Assembly (NCBI RefSeq): GCF_001704415.2
Contig: NW_017189517.1
Location: forward strand, 7,637,167-7,701,166
DNA from: Capra hircus
Lineage: Eukaryota; Chordata; Mammalia; Artiodactyla; Bovidae
Direction: 5' to 3'
DNA: 64,000 bases
Shown: piece after piece, positions 22,801 through 37,800 of the stretch
Layout of the letters: each line of letters begins with the position of its first letter
Numbering within the stretch: position 1 is the first letter of the stretch
Translations under genes and position numbers: made by a program
The notes under the pieces: generated by a model
What the model was told of the DNA's origin: nothing
Seen by the model: the letters and a program-made list of their open reading frames with translations, nothing else
The model's database searches: none

Positions 22801-25800
22801 ACTAAATAAATTATTAATATGATTATAACCACCACATCTACCTGGGCACTGCTACCTTTTACCTTGGGTTGGAAATAACCTAAAGAAAAGAAGTCATCTA
22901 CTGATACACTAGGGACAGCAGAATGGAAATTTGTAGTCAAGCAAAGTCACTTCACATTGCATTTCTCACTTTCCTTCTATCCACATCCCTTATAACAGAC
23001 ATTTCTATAGCAACCAGCTGTGGCAAAGTATCATGAAGACAGCATGTGGTTGGGAAAACAGGAAATTAGTTCAAAATACTTATGTATAAATATAAATCAT
23101 CAACATTGGCTCAAGAAAAGGGACCATTACTGTTGAAAGGCGGAAAAGTTTATTTTAGGTTTAGCTTATTTATTCTGCTAAAACTAAGACTATATTCAGA
23201 ATAACACTTAATAGTTGGAGGTGGTTCTCTGTTTTTTCTCTTTCTTATAACAGAAAAGGACTTATAATGATTAGCTACTATGCTGTCTGTCTACACTGGA
23301 AGTTAGGTGTCAAAGGTAAAAACAGGTACACACATACTTCTCCCTAGGTAGGTTAGTTTGAAGCTGTGTATGTCAAGAACCAGGTAGAAGGATGGGAGGC
23401 AGGCAGGTCCTTGAAGCATTAGACTCTTTATTTTAGTGCAGTCTATATACTCTTGTCTTCTGGTTCTTTCTTTAATTTCCTCTGCCAGGTTCATTACTAG
23501 GATAGGTATTGAACCCAGTTACAGAGAAATGGAGAAGCCTGGTAGGCTACAGTCCACGGGGTTGCAAAGAGTTGGACACGACTGAGCGACTTCACTTTCA
23601 CTTTCACTTTGCTAGCAGGCTTTGGAAATGCAAAAGAAATTATATACAGTTTGCTTCAAAAAGGCCCCTCATTTATCAAATATAATTGATCCTGTGGAGC
23701 CTACATTAAAAAAAAAATTCCAAGTTTCTGCTGCCTTCATTTCCAGAGAAGAGCAGCGTGAAAAGTGGAGATGATCTCCACACACCAGTCAGCTGTCAGT
23801 ATGGTGGCATGGTTGACATAACTGGGAAGCATTGCTTTGTCCACTGCTGTATAGATTGACTGTACCGATCAGCCTGACACAGCTCATAACAGATAGTTGT
23901 CAGAACTATTCTGATGCCAAGTGTGTAAACTGAGGCTGAGAATGAAGGATAGAAAATAACTTTCTCAGTGTAAACCAGCCACGCTCGGACAGATCATGAT
24001 TAAAATTCACTAGCCTTGTACTAGAAGCCTATCAGTCAACCACGTATGCATCTTTTATTTTTTATTACAGGATTACTACATTAATTTGACTTCATGAATT
24101 ATAGATATACATACAGAAATCACACAAATCAATTGCTTCATGATATAAAGGTCAAAGGAGAAAATTGGGTACAGAAAAGAAGACGGAAGACAATTACAGA
24201 ATTTCTATTCAAAATGATGGTGCAATTTGAAAAATTAATTTGCCCATGCTGCTAGTCTTTTCTGTGATTTCAAAAAGAAGTAAAAACAAGGAATGAAATT
24301 ATGTAGGGTGCTAAAAGTTCAAATATGGATTTGGAAAACATATCTGCAGAACTAAAAAAAAAAAAAAGAAACAACTTAGATTTTGACCTGCTGGTTCGCA
24401 GGACTTTTGGTCTTGTGCAAGTCGGTATCCGGCAGTACAGGAACAAACCACCTTGTTATCTGCGTCCCTTTTACAAAACTGCTTGCATCTGCCATTCTTA
24501 ATGCTGCATGTTGCATCTGAAAGAAAGCAAAATCCACAGCAATAACATCAAGTAACATACAATTCTAAAAAGTACATGAAACCACTAACTCTGGCAAAGG
24601 TCAAATATAAGCTGGGAGCATTCGTGGAGAGAAGTTTGTGAGCCTTGAGCTAAGAGTAAGGGGGAAAAAAGATAAAATTCTTAGTATGGCATAAAAATGG
24701 TGGCAGCAATATATGTGATTTGGCATAAAACTGAAGGTGTAGATATGCTATTTTCACAAAATCATAGACTGCAGTGAAAAAAAGCTGCTTATTAAAGTAT
24801 AACAGATTCCAGAAAGTACCCAGAACTTTGGTATGAGTTTTCACAAGGTGACTTCACTTGTTTAAACAGTAAACAGATCAGTACAGAGGACATTATCAAC
24901 AGCCCAGAAGCTCTCCTAATTCACCCTTCTGGTCACTACTTCTTCCTTCCCAAAGTTACCATACCCTGACTTCTAACAAGGAATTAGTTTCACCTGTTCA
25001 TGAACTTTATCTAAGGAGAAGCTCCCATTATGTACTCTTCTGTGTTTCTCAGTTAACATTTTGTCTGTGAGCTTCATCCATGTTGTTTTTTATAGCCATA
25101 GTTCATCTACATCTTGTGTAATACATTCCATTGTATGAATATTACTACCTCTGTTCACCATTTTACTGTGGATGAATATTTGAGTTGAGTTTCGAGTTTT
25201 TGGCTCTTACATTTAATGCTGTAATGAACATTCTTGTACATATCTTTTGGTAACATATGTGTGCAGATTTACTGGATCTGTACTCATGAGTGCAGTGATT
25301 GGACCATATGTTCAGGGTTAGTAGATATTGCCAAATAGTTTTCTAAGATAATTATACAAATTTAGATTCTCACCATCAGCATATGAGAGTTCTAGTTGCT
25401 GGATATATGCATTGTTGATACCTTCTCCCACTCTGTGACTTACCTTTTCACCCTCAATAGTATATTTTGCTGAATACAAGTGCCTACTGTTAATATAGGA
25501 GAAGGAAATGGCAACTCACTCCAGTATTCTTGCCTGGAGAATCCTCTGGATAGAGGAGCCTGATGGGCTGCTGTCCATAGTGTTGCACAGAGTCGGACAT
25601 GACTGAAGCGACTTAGCATGCATGCATGCATTGGAGAAGGAGATGGCAACCCACCCCAGTATTCTTGCCTGGAGAATCCCAGGGACAAAGGAGCCTGGTA
25701 GGCTGCTATCTATGGGGTCGCACAGGGTCAGACACAACTGAAGTGACTAGCATGCATGCATGCACCATTAATATAATCCAGTTTTTCAAAGCAAACTTGA

Positions 25801-28800
25801 AGCTGGCCCTGGTGGGTATGCATCAACACAGGAGAATGAAATAAGGTCCTTTAAGAGAAGCAAAAAGCAAAGGAGAAAAGGAAAGATATAAGCATCTGAA
25901 TGCACAGTTCCAAAGAATAGCAAGAAGAGATAAGAAAGCTTTCCTCAGTGATCAATGCAAAGAAATAGAGGAAAACAACAGAATGGGGAAGACTGGAGAT
26001 CTCTTCAAGAAAATTAGAGATATCGAGGGAACATTTCATGCAAAGATGGGCTTGATAAAGGACAGAAATGGTATGGACTAACAGAAGCAGAAGATATTAA
26101 GAAGAGGTGGCAAAAATACACAGAAAAACTGTACAAAAAAGATCTTCACTACCTGGAAAATCACGATGGTGTGATCACTCGCCTAGAGCCAGACATCCTG
26201 GAATGTGAAGTCAAGTGGGCCTTAGAAAGCATCACTATGAACAAAGCTAGTGGAGGTGATGGAATTCCAGTTGAGCTATTTCAAATCCTGAAAGATGATG
26301 CTGTGAAAGTGCTGCATTCAATATGCCAGCAAATTTGGAAAACTCAGCAGTGGCCACAGGACTGGAAAAGGTCAGTTTTTATTCCAATCCCAAAGAAAGG
26401 CAATGCCAAAGAATGCTCAAACTACTGCACAATTGCACTCATCTCACACGCTAGTAAAGTAATGCTCAAAATTCTCCAAGCCAGGCTTCAACAATACGTG
26501 AACCATGAACTTCCAGATGGTCAAGCTGGTTTTAGAAAAGGCAGAGGAACCAGAGATTAAATTGCCAACATCCGCTGGATCATGGAAAAAGCAAGAGAGT
26601 TCCAGAAAAACATCTATTTCTGCTTTATTGACTATGCCAAAGCCTTTGACTGTATGGATCACAATAAACTGTGGAAAATTCTGAAAGAGATGAGAATACC
26701 AGACGACCTGACCTGCCTCTTGAGAAACCTGTATGCAGGTCAGGAAGCAACAGTTAGAACTGGACATGGAACAACAGACTGGTTCCAAATAGGAAAAGGA
26801 GTATGTCAAGGCTGTATATGTCACCCTGCTTATTTAACTTCTATGCAGAGTACATCATGAGAAACGCTGGACTGGAAGAAGCACAAGCTGGAATCAAGAT
26901 TGCCGGGAGAAATATCAATAACCTCAGATATGCAGATGACACCACCCTTATGGCAGAAGGTGAAGAGAAACTAAAAAGCCTCTGATGAAAGTGAAAGTGG
27001 AGAGTGAAAAAGTTGGCTTAAAGCTCAACATTCAGAAAATGAAGATCATGGCATCTGGTCCCATCACTTCATGGGAAATAGATGGGGAAACAGTGGAAAC
27101 AGTGTCAGACTTTATTTTTTTGGGCTCCAAAATCACTGCAGATGGTGATTGCAGCCATGAAATTAAAAGATGCTTACTCCTTGGGAGAAAAGTTATGACC
27201 AACCTAGATAGCATATTCAAAAGCAGAGACATTACTTTTCCAACAAAGGTCCATCTAGTCAAGGCTATGGTTTTTCCTGTGGTCATGTATGGATGTGAGA
27301 GTTGGACTGTGAAGAAGGCTGAGCACCGAAGAATTGATGCTTTTGAACTGTGGTGTTGGAGAAGACTCTTGAGAGTCCTTTGGACTGCAAGGAGATGCAA
27401 CTAGTCCATTCTGAAGGAGAGCAGCCCTGGGATTTCTTTGGAAGGAATGATGCTAAAGCTGAAACTCCAGTACTTTGGCCACCTCATGCAAAGAGCTGAC
27501 TCATTGGAAAAGACTGTGATGCTGGGAGAGATTGGGGGCAGGAGGAGAAGGGGATGACAGAGGATGAGATGGCTGGATGGCATTACCAACTCGATGGACA
27601 TGAGTCTGAGTGAACTCCGGGAGTTGGTGATGGACAGGGAGGCCTGGTGTGCTGTGATTCATGGGGTTGCAAAGAGTCGGACAGGACTGAGCAACTGAAC
27701 TGAACTGAACTGAAGGGAGCTAAATGCCAAAAACACTATGTGTTGACAATGATAAGCAGTTTAGTGGCCCATATTTTCTTTATTTTCCTATACAGTCTCC
27801 TTTATTCATATATTATATCTTTCTTTGTCTCTTGTAATGCTTTTGGTCAGAATTCTATTTTATCTTATATTAAGATGGCTTTGCCAGTTTCTTTGTGTTA
27901 GCATTTACCTGGCAAATCTTTTTATATCCCTTTATTTTATCCTCCTGATATAGTTTTATTTTAGTTATCTGTTTGATCAGCAACATATAGTTAGATTTTT
28001 AACTCCAGACTGAAAATTGTCATTAACTCCAATTCACATTAATTGTGATTCCTGATATATTTGGCTTGTTCCTGCCATCTTATTCTGTATTTTCAAATTC
28101 CCATGTTTTCCCTTTGTTTCTCCAGTGCCATCTCAATAAGAAGTAGCAGGGTTCAGGGCTTGCTAGCTGAGACCTGCGGAATTAAGAGAAATAGGCTCTG
28201 CCCCAGGACCGATTTCTGTCTCTAGAGCAGTGCAGGAACACAGTAAATGGAAGGCACCTTCCTGTTACCTACAGGCTTAACAGCAGTAGAGCTTTCAAGA
28301 GAAGTGCTTGTTTGTCAGTGCAGTTAGAATATGCGCGGCTGTGTTAGCCACCTGTTGTGGGCCACCTTAGTCACCCCCAGCTTCACCTGCGTCTGTCCCA
28401 GCCCTGTTGGTGACTTGCTGTGCGTGGACTTCCCTTGGCTTCATCTAGGTGCTGCCTTGAATGGCCTGGCTAAGATCTGTATCGTGGGCCTCTGGTCTCT
28501 TTTCTTGATGCTCCCAGGTTGATGCTAAGGCCCGGGATGCCACGTGGTCTCTCGGGGCCCCAGTGCGTACAATGTGGTGATGCCAGGGAGTTAATGCCAC
28601 ACAGGCTGAACTGTTGACCATCAAGAGATGTATACTGGTGGACAGATTCTTTTACTTCTTTTCCCCTCTGAGACTGACTCTCCTGAGGCCAGCTCATGTG
28701 GAAAACAGTCCCCAGAGATCAAGCAATTAGTTGCAGGTGAGGAGAGATGACTCCTACTCTTGGCTCTCCTTTCCTCACTTCTCACTCCCCCATCCCTTAC

Positions 28801-31800
28801 TCGTGCCCGCCTAGGATTACACACCTTAACACATAAACTCGTGTCACAGACTCTTTTTTTTTTTCCCTTTAGATTTCAGGCTAACAGAATGACTGTATGG
28901 TCTGGGAGTATATTATGGATTTGTGAATGACAGATCTAAATTTTTGAATTCCATTTTACGTAGGTAGCATAGGCTAGAGTAATGATTAGTTCATGTTCCT
29001 TACTGATCTTCAGGAAACGAGGGAAGGCAAATCAACTGTTACCAGGTAGACAAAGGAACCAGCCTAAGCTTTACCCTTTGCTGCCAATAATCCACTAAGT
29101 GTAGAAGCCAAAAAGATGGCACTTGGTCCTTTTTATTTATTTATTTATTAAAGATCTTTCTTCTCACTAACGTAATTACATCTCTGGCTCCTCTCATGTT
29201 ACTAGCAATCATTTTGTTGCTACAAAGCAATACTAGAGTGTGCAGCCAAATCAAATACCCCCTGTAGGGAGTGTTCAGTCAATATGAGAATGTGCAGAGT
29301 TCACAGAAGTGGGTGGCAGGTGCTGACCAGTTTGGACCTGGCCATGCACATTAGGAATGGGTAAAGTTGAGGTGCTTTTCCTGATTCTGCATCCTTGGCT
29401 AAGTAACTAGACCACTCTATCCTTTTCCCCATTTGTCACTGCTCTTTGTGGCCTAGTATGTCGCTGCTGCTGCTGTCTTGTGGCTTGGTTTGTGCACACA
29501 GTGGGAAATACTGCTGTCCAACCAGCAGTCTTTTGACCTCAAGTAAAGATCTTAAGAGTCTGGAAATAAAATAACAGCACAAGGAGTTCCAGTGGAGAGA
29601 TCTGTAGTCCTGCACCTCAGGGACAGTCACTGTGGGACTCAGTCATCAATTGTTTCTGGAGCACTTGGACATTAGGCCCGTGTTGGGTGTCGATTCTCCC
29701 TGGTCCTTTGGTTGGTTGGTTTAGTCACTCAGTCATGCCTGACTTTTGCAACCCCCATGGACTGTAGCCTGCCAGGCTCCTCTGTCCATGGGATTTCCCA
29801 GGCAAGAAAGTGGAGTGGGTTGCCATTTCCTTCTCCAAGGCATCTTCCCAACCCAGGGATTGAATCCAGGTCTCCTGCATTGCAGGCAGATTCTTTACTG
29901 TTTGAGCCACCAGGGAAGCCCCTAGAATATCTGTGGATGGACATCTCACAGTGTCTGTTCTTTTTCCTCTATGTTAGCACAAACACCTCTAACTCCCCTC
30001 CTGCCTACTATACAAGTTAGTGTGTTCTGCTTCATTTTACTCTGCCTTCATCTGCTGTGATATATTCACAAACGAGAGAACCAAAACTGGGATGAAAGAT
30101 ATTCTCTTTAACAAGTTTATCAACTAAACTCAAGGTATGTTCTTTTTTTTTTTCTACTCCACAGAAATACACAGTATATTAGTAGTGTCTGTGATTTACC
30201 AAAATGAAAAAAAAAGTGTTTCTGTGCTTGTTTTTCTTTCCCTCTCTCTTACTGTGAGGAAATGCCTCTTGTACTCTTTAGAAGGGACAGGAATGGCCGA
30301 ACTCTTACAGACTTTGATTTATCTGAAAAGGACTCAGATGGGATGTGTATCTGGGGACACTCAGCGGTCTTTATTCCAGCCAATGGGACACAGTAGCCAG
30401 TTAATTGTTCTAACTAGAAAGCATTCCCTGAATGTTTGCACCTCTCTTCCTTGGAGAGGAGCCTGATGAACAAGAGAAGAGGAAAAAGAACAAAGTCTTA
30501 ACAGTGGAAATCTCCTTCCCTTTCAGACACTCGGTGACGCCAAGGACTTGGGGCACAGATACTCCATGAACTGTGCTTTTTTTCTAGTGGCTTTTGAGAT
30601 CAGTCCTTAGTTCAGTTTGAAGCAATAGCTTAAATGGGAGTTTGTATATGCTTTTGCTTTCCTCTAGTGTCTGAGGTTGGAGAAGGCAATGGCACCCCAC
30701 TCCAGTACTCTTGCCTGGAAAATCCCATGGACGGGGGAGCCTGGTAGGCTGCAGTCCATGGGGTCGCGAACAGTCAGACACGACTGAGCGACTTCACTTT
30801 CACTTTTTACTTTCATGCATTGGAGAAGGAAATGGCAACCCACTCCAGTATTCTTGCCTGGAGAATCCCAGGGATGGGGGAGCCTGGTGGGCTGCCATCT
30901 CTGGGGTCGCACAGAGTCAGACACAACTGAAGTGACTTAGCAGCAGCAGCAGTGTCTGAGGTAGAGTCTTTTGAGAATTCCCACTTTGTTTCTAAACTAA
31001 GCAAGCTGGGAGGATTTTTCTAAACCTTGGTCAGCTGGGCTCAAGATACCCTAGAGGCTAGGGTTGGTGGTGGCTGCAGTGTCTCCACGGAGCCATGACC
31101 AAACCAAAATGTGGCGAACCTGCGGGGCCTGAAAAGGTGCCCACTGTAGACTTAGCACTTTTGCTGTGTGGACCATAGTGTCATGCACATAGCAAAACCT
31201 GTCATAGCAGTTTTCTGCTTTTATAACTACATTCCTCTGGGCTCTCTGCCTCTTTTAAAGTGTCTTTATGTTTAAACTAAAGACATTTTGTTGTTCAGTC
31301 GCTAAGTCATTTCTGACATTTTGTGACCTCATGGACAGCAGCATGCCAGGCTTCCCTGTCCTTCACTATGTCCTGGAGTTTGCTCACATGTTCATCGAGT
31401 TGGTGATGCCATCCAACCATCTCATCCTCTGTCACCCCCTTTTACTTCTGCCTTCAATCTTTCCCAGCATCAGGATCTTTTCCAATGAGTTGGCTCTTTG
31501 CATCAGATGGTCAAAGTATTGGCATTTCAACATCAGTCCTTCCAATGAATATTCAGGATTGATTTCCTTTAGGATTGACTGGTTTGATCTTCTTGCTGCC
31601 CAAGGAACTCTCAAGAATCTTCTCCAGCATCACAGTTTGAAAGCATCAGTTCTTTGATGCTCAGCCTTCTTTATGGTCCAACTCTCACATTTAGGAGTAT
31701 TTAACATTAAACATGATTTTCAGTTTTACTTTGCTATGACATTCCCTTCGTTCTTAATGGAGCCCAATTGAGTCTTTCATTCCATCAGCTCTAATAATTA

Positions 31801-34800
31801 TATTATTTAAGGTGATATTCAATCAGTTTCCATAAGCTTCCAAGCAGCAGGATCACATTAATCTAGGTCCGTCTGAATTTGAAATTGTAACCTTTCAGAT
31901 GCTAGTAGCACTTCGGAGATGTTGAACCAATGAACATGCCCATAGGAAAGGGAACCCAGGCATCGGAGTGTCCCCGCACTGTGAAGCCTGAGGGAGTGGG
32001 AGTCCAAGCTCAGGGTACCAGTCCACCCACCTGCATCTCCTTTTTTTCTTTCTTTTAAAATGTTTTTGCCCTGCTTCCTTTTCTTTTCCCTGTCTTCTTT
32101 TCCTTTTAATCTTTTGGATCTCAAAGGAAGATGATCAATGGATTTCTCTTTAGCACTGAAACAATTTCTGCACAGTATTAGAGACAACTTTCCCCCTTCT
32201 TTATAGGACAAGTGCAGCTGCTGCATTTCATTTTGTTTTAATGCCCTTTTCATCTGTGTCAGGTGGATTGCCATAACGCTTAAATAGAGTCCTGCTAATT
32301 TTCTACTCTTTTCCCTTAGTCATGTAGTCTGTGGTGTTGAATTCTTTCCCTAGGACTGCACCTCTATTCTTCTGGAGTTTCAGAGTATAAGGAGAATCTG
32401 TCATTAGCACTGTATGCTTTTCACAATCACAGTACCAGTAATCCTGCATCCAGAGGTAATAAACAAATAGGTAAAGGACTTTGGGGTTTACTGTTCCAAC
32501 TGCCAAAGTCTCAGAAAAAAAGAAGCCTAGGCTATGCAAAGAAGATGCACAATGACCCTAGATTTTCTATGTAACTCCAGTATATTAATTTAGTCAAGTT
32601 CAGGAATGAGTTCTGAATTTTGTCAATAAATTTCACATGTGAAGTGGTTCTTAGGGGTGGAGAAGAACCTATATAAAGGAGACTTGGCCTTCCCTACCCC
32701 AATTCTATACTTAGTTGACTTCACTTCTTTGCTGATATTTTAGTTATGAATTCAAATGGTTTTATTGGTCAGTTTTCTTTGCGTTTTGTGGATAGCAGTT
32801 AGAAGCATGGGTTTTGGTCAGATAAATTGGAGTTCAGGTCCTGGCTGAACCGTTTACTGCTTCTGTGATTTTGAAATGTTTGAGCTGCACTTTCCTCATC
32901 TGTGTAGAATGGGGAGACTAATGGTTGTATTGAGGATGAATAAGATAGTGGAACACTATTACCAGTTCTGTGCACGCATGTGTGCTAAGTCACTTCAGTT
33001 GTGTCCAACTTTTTGTGACCTTATGGATGGTGGTCCACCAGGCTCCTCTGCACCTGAGATTCTCCAGGTAAGAATACTGGAGTGGATTACCATTTCCTTC
33101 TCCAGGGGATCTTCCCAACCACAGGACTAAACCTGGGTTTCTTATGTCTCCTACATTGGCAGGCATGTTGTTTACCACTAGTGCCACCCGGGAACCTACC
33201 ACTTCCTGCTGCTGCTAAGTTGCTTCAGTTGTGTCTGACTCTGTGTGACCCCATAGATGGCAGCCCACCAGGCTCCCCTGTCCCTGGGATTCTCCAGGCA
33301 AGAACACTGGAGTGGGTTGCCATTGCCTTCTCCAATGCATGAAAGTGAAAAGTGAAAGTGAAGTTGCTCAGTCGTGTCCGACCCTCAGCAACCCCATGGA
33401 CGGCAGCCTTCCAGGCTCCTCCGTCCATGGGGTTTTCCAGGCAGGAGTACTGGAGTGGGGTGCCATTGCCTTCTTCGACCACTTCCTAGTAGTTAGCAAA
33501 TATTACTGTTGCTCTTCATATGGTTTCTTGAACTCATCCTGGAAACTATGACCACAGATAAAATGAATTGATCCTCTTTACAAGCTTTAAAAGTATATTT
33601 TATACAATGGAATATTATTCAACCTTCAAAAATAAGGAAATTCTGTCATATGCAACAACGTGGATGAGCCTGAAGGACATTATGGTAAATGAAACAAGGC
33701 AGTCACAGAAGGACAAATACCACATGATTCCACTTATATGATGTATCTAAAAATAGTCCAACACATAGAAGCAGAGAATACAATGATGCTTGCCAGGAGC
33801 TGGAGGAGGAGCAAGTGAGGTGTTGCTGTTCTCCAGGTTTCAGTTATGCAAGAGGAATAAAGTCGAGACATATGCTATACAGAGTTAGCAATACGCTATC
33901 ATATACTTCAAAATTTGTTGAGTGTAGATCTCATGTAAAGGGTTCTTTACCATAATTTAAGAGAAAATTATGGTACATACATATTGCATTTTCCAGTTGC
34001 ATCTGGTTTCAAAGGGAAATTTGGAACCACCAGTAATCCAAAGATAGTTACTTACCTAATTCACAGTTCTTTCCTTCAAATCCAGCTTGACACCAACATT
34101 CATAGGAATTAATGTCATCCTTGCACATGCCACCATTTAAACATGGATTGGACTCACACTGATCTCCATCTTCAACGTAGATTAACAAGATGAATTAGCA
34201 GATGCATTGGTTAGAATTCCCAGTACTTTCTGCACAAACTCATGGAGAGGGGAGCCTAATTTTAAGGTCAGAGCAGGACTTCTGACTTGGACATCAGCTG
34301 CTTATGGGATGCTCCTGTTTTCCTAAGTTTCTGAAAATTCTAATAAAGGTTTTTAGGCTAACATTGTTCTAGGGAATGGCCCTAAGGAAGGCATGTGGAT
34401 TGTTTATGCAACTGAAGGGAGGAAGATGAGGGAGAAGAAAGGCTGAGTGTAGAGATATACAAGGTGAGAGGAATTTTCAGTCCTTCTTTATAGCATGATG
34501 ATGGAGTTAATTCTAAATCAAACCATGTTGCTTCAGCAATCATCTTCGTGTCATACCTGGCTTGTTCTATTGCATGTCTTGTAGAGCAAATTGAGCTAGG
34601 TAACAGCAACTCCACTCAGGAAACTGGCAGCCTCGGCATGGCATACATGCATCTACTTCCTCATCTCATCATTTCACTGTTAAGTAGCCAGTGATGGTTC
34701 CAAACAGCCCAAAAGATGCTCGAATCCTGAAGGATATTCTACTGTCTATGATTAGGTCCCAAATGGTTCGGTAAAGAGACAAACAGCTTTCAATACAAAG

Positions 34801-37800
34801 AATTAAGAAAGAAAAGCTTCTGAAAATGTGCCATGTTTTTATATAGATTGGCTATGTTTCCTTCCTATCTTTCCTGAAGTTTCTACATTTGCAGCATTCT
34901 GGAGAGCCTTTGAAGACATTGGTCATCAGAAAAAAGGAGCAAGGAATAGGTAAGAGGGGAAGGGTTAGGATGAGAAGGGAACACTTCAGTTGGATTTCTC
35001 AGAGCTCTGCCTCAACTTGTAACTCTAAGGCAGCTTCAGGGTAAAAGGGTGAAGAGAACCAGGAGGGAGGCTGGTGCATCCTCTGAGCAGATGAAGAGCC
35101 CTGAAGAAAGCCAGGAGCGAGATCAGCAAGGCTTGATATGTGAGTAACCAAAGAGTAAGCCGTAAAGATGACACAAGAATAAAACAGTGAGGGGAAAGGG
35201 GGCAATTCAAGAGGAATTTCTAATTTCATATTTTAGAGCCGAGATTCCTGACTGGAGCCCTGACTGCTGTAGGACAGCAGTAGTGTGTCTATCATGCTCG
35301 CTGTCAGGAGCAAGTATCCAGGTCCCACTGGCTGAGGGCTAATAACCTTTTCTCAAGAAGAGTCCCTCTCTGGAAAATCTGCTTGTTGTAAAAATTAGAC
35401 CTTGTCCCCTCTGCCCCTTGATCCAATGTGCTTTTGCACAGATACTTCAATTTGTTCCAATTCTGTGAAAACAAAATACGTTATCTGTGGTTTATTATTA
35501 TTGATGTTCAGGACTGGTCTAAAAAAACGAGCCACATTTGCACTTTATATTGCAGATGAACAGAGCTGAATTATTTAGGATGTTTCACTGAAAAGCTCTG
35601 GGCTTGCAGCCAGCTACACAGCAACTCATTTGCTGAGACATATCTTTAAAATGAGTGTCATTTTATCCTGCATTTAGTCCTCCTTTGGGTGCTTGTCTGT
35701 GTATACTTTGGGCTGAGGCAAAGCCACAGACAATAGGGGTCAAAGACAGCAAGGGAGAAGACCTTGCCAAGTGAGAGCTTCCTGTTTAAGGCTACTCAGT
35801 GGTAGTTTAATGAATAACCATGTTGTGATCTGAAGGCTGGGAGGGGTCATAGAGAGTGGGGGTTGGGCAGTAAAGAATTTGGCTGCTCTTCTGGGCTCCA
35901 TGACTCCCCAGCTGCGTGACCTTTGGCAAGTCATTTAACCTCCCTAAACCTCAGTTTCTTCTGTAAAATGAACTTCATAATGCTTTGCTCACAGGGATGG
36001 TGTGAGGATTAAAAGTGACAGCCAGTCTGTAAACTGTAAAGTGCTGGGCAGACTCTGGTTAATGTGGTTGGGCAGTTTTTCTCCTTCAGCCAAATTCTTC
36101 CCATGGTGAAATGGGTAGGGCAGGAATGAGGGACCTGCATCCCCATTGTGTGAGGAGGCCCACACAAGAGAAAACAGCAGAGGCTATTTGGGGTGCTTGG
36201 GAATCTCAACTGCAAAGTGAAAAGAAGCATGGCATTAGGTTTTCTTTTTCTTCTTGTTTTTGTCTTGTTTTTAGTAGACAAAGCAGTACTGACAGTGTAA
36301 AAAATTAATAAACAGAAACCTCAGTTAAATAGAATTGAGAGACCAGAAGGGAGAGCTCTCACACCCAATGATAGCAGAGCCCAACAGGAAGAAGACCGAC
36401 TCCACCTCTTTCTTGGCAAGGGAGTCAGCCAATAACAAGCCAGGGACTCTTTGTTTACTGTACTAGGTGGCACTAGTGGTAAAGAACCCACTTGCCAATG
36501 CAGGATATGCAGGAAACGTGGGTTCGATCCCTGGGTCAGGAAGATCCTCTGGAGGAGGATATGGCAACCCACTCCAGTATTCTTGCCTGAAGAATTCCAC
36601 GGACAGAGGAGCCTGCGGGCTACAGTCCATGGAGTCACAAAGAGTAGGACACAACTAAAATGACTTAACACGCATTTCCTCCCCACTTCCTTTTCCCCTC
36701 TTCAGAAGAGTTCTCTGCCCCTCTGTCCTGCAGGAACTTGCACATGGCTCCCAGTGGTTGAACACCCTGAATTATGATTCTCTGCTGATCCTGAATAAAC
36801 CCATCTTTGCTGTAGTCTTTTTCTTTCAGGTCAACAACAAAATCATGCTCTTGAAGTTTTCCACATTTCTTTACCCGAGTTACAGTAAAACACAGCCTGT
36901 GGCCTAGAAGGCAGGAGCCCAACTTCAAAATATGGTGTTAAAGAGGTACTGATGAGAGGCCACCTGAGGAGGGGATGGGCAATAAAGGGGACAAGAGAGT
37001 TTTTTAAATGCAGCCAGGAATATATGGGGAGGAAAAGTAGAAATTGATTTGCTTTTCAAAAAGACAAGATTCAGAGTTTTAAATAGAAATAGAGAGTGAA
37101 AAGTCTTGTTTGGACTAACTGTAGTGGAATACCTCAGTGGAAAGTTGGCACGGTGGCATTTATTATTAAGGACAAAGGCAGATAAAGCAAATGTAACAGA
37201 GTGGACCTCTTCTTCCTTCATGATTTAAAAACAAAGTGGAGAAATAATAAGTCACAAGAATATGAATGAGTAAGTCCATTAGTGCTCACAGAATGGAATC
37301 TGGGAAAATAGAACTGATGGAATTCAGTGAATTGGCTGTCCAGGGTAGTTTCTGTTCATGCACATGGTCTTAGGTAAGTCAAGCTGGGAAACTTAACACT
37401 GCCTCAAAATCCTGATGCTAGATTTTAAATTAGTGTTAAAACTTAGTTGTCGTTAAAGTTGTGATGTTTCCTCCTTCTTCAATTCATTCAGCAAGTATTT
37501 TCTCAGTGCTTCTGTACCAGATACTGTTTTGAGATACTAGGACTACATCAATAAACAAAACAGTTGAATATACCTGCCAACATGAAGCTTTCATTCTAGC
37601 AAGGTGGGAAAAATTAATAGTATAAGACTATTATATGATACCTCAGATGGTGAAAAGTGCTATGAAAAATAATAGAACAGGATACAGTGTCTAAAGTGTT
37701 GGGGTTGTGGGGGGAGGCAAGTTGACATATTAATAGATGATCAAGGCAGGCGTCATTGAGAGAGTGATATTTGGGTTAAGGCCTGAGAGGAGGTGAGGGA

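Larger units (their letters stand above)
21936..24387 (-). other. F9: F9 intron 5
   Basis: 2452 bp: a BovA (22216-22422), a CHR-type SINE (22585-22697, minus), a BovA tail fragment (23530-23612), and otherwise AT-rich sequence without a gene. Confidence 0.85.
24517..34055 (-). other. F9: F9 intron 4
   Basis: 9539 bp, the largest intron and the most repeat-rich. In order on the plus strand: old L1 (24900-25460), BovA dimer (25498-25767), 1.9-kb BovB (25853-27713), old L1 (27730-28125), BovA (29711-29920), BovA dimer (30678-30950), BovB 3' end (31289-31694), MIR (32795-32965), BovA (32975-33197), BovA dimer (33208-33477), L1 3' end (33585-33990). The stretch 28130-29700 has no assigned repeat or gene. 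Confidence 0.85.

Noticed and set aside
26171..27404. Reverse-transcriptase coding frames as a host gene
   Set aside because: They are fragments of a BovB LINE with stops and frameshifts, ending in its (ACTGA)n tail.
31858..32274. 138-codon minus frame in intron 4
   Set aside because: Low-complexity Lys/Glu-rich translation with no recognisable domain or splice context; likely chance.
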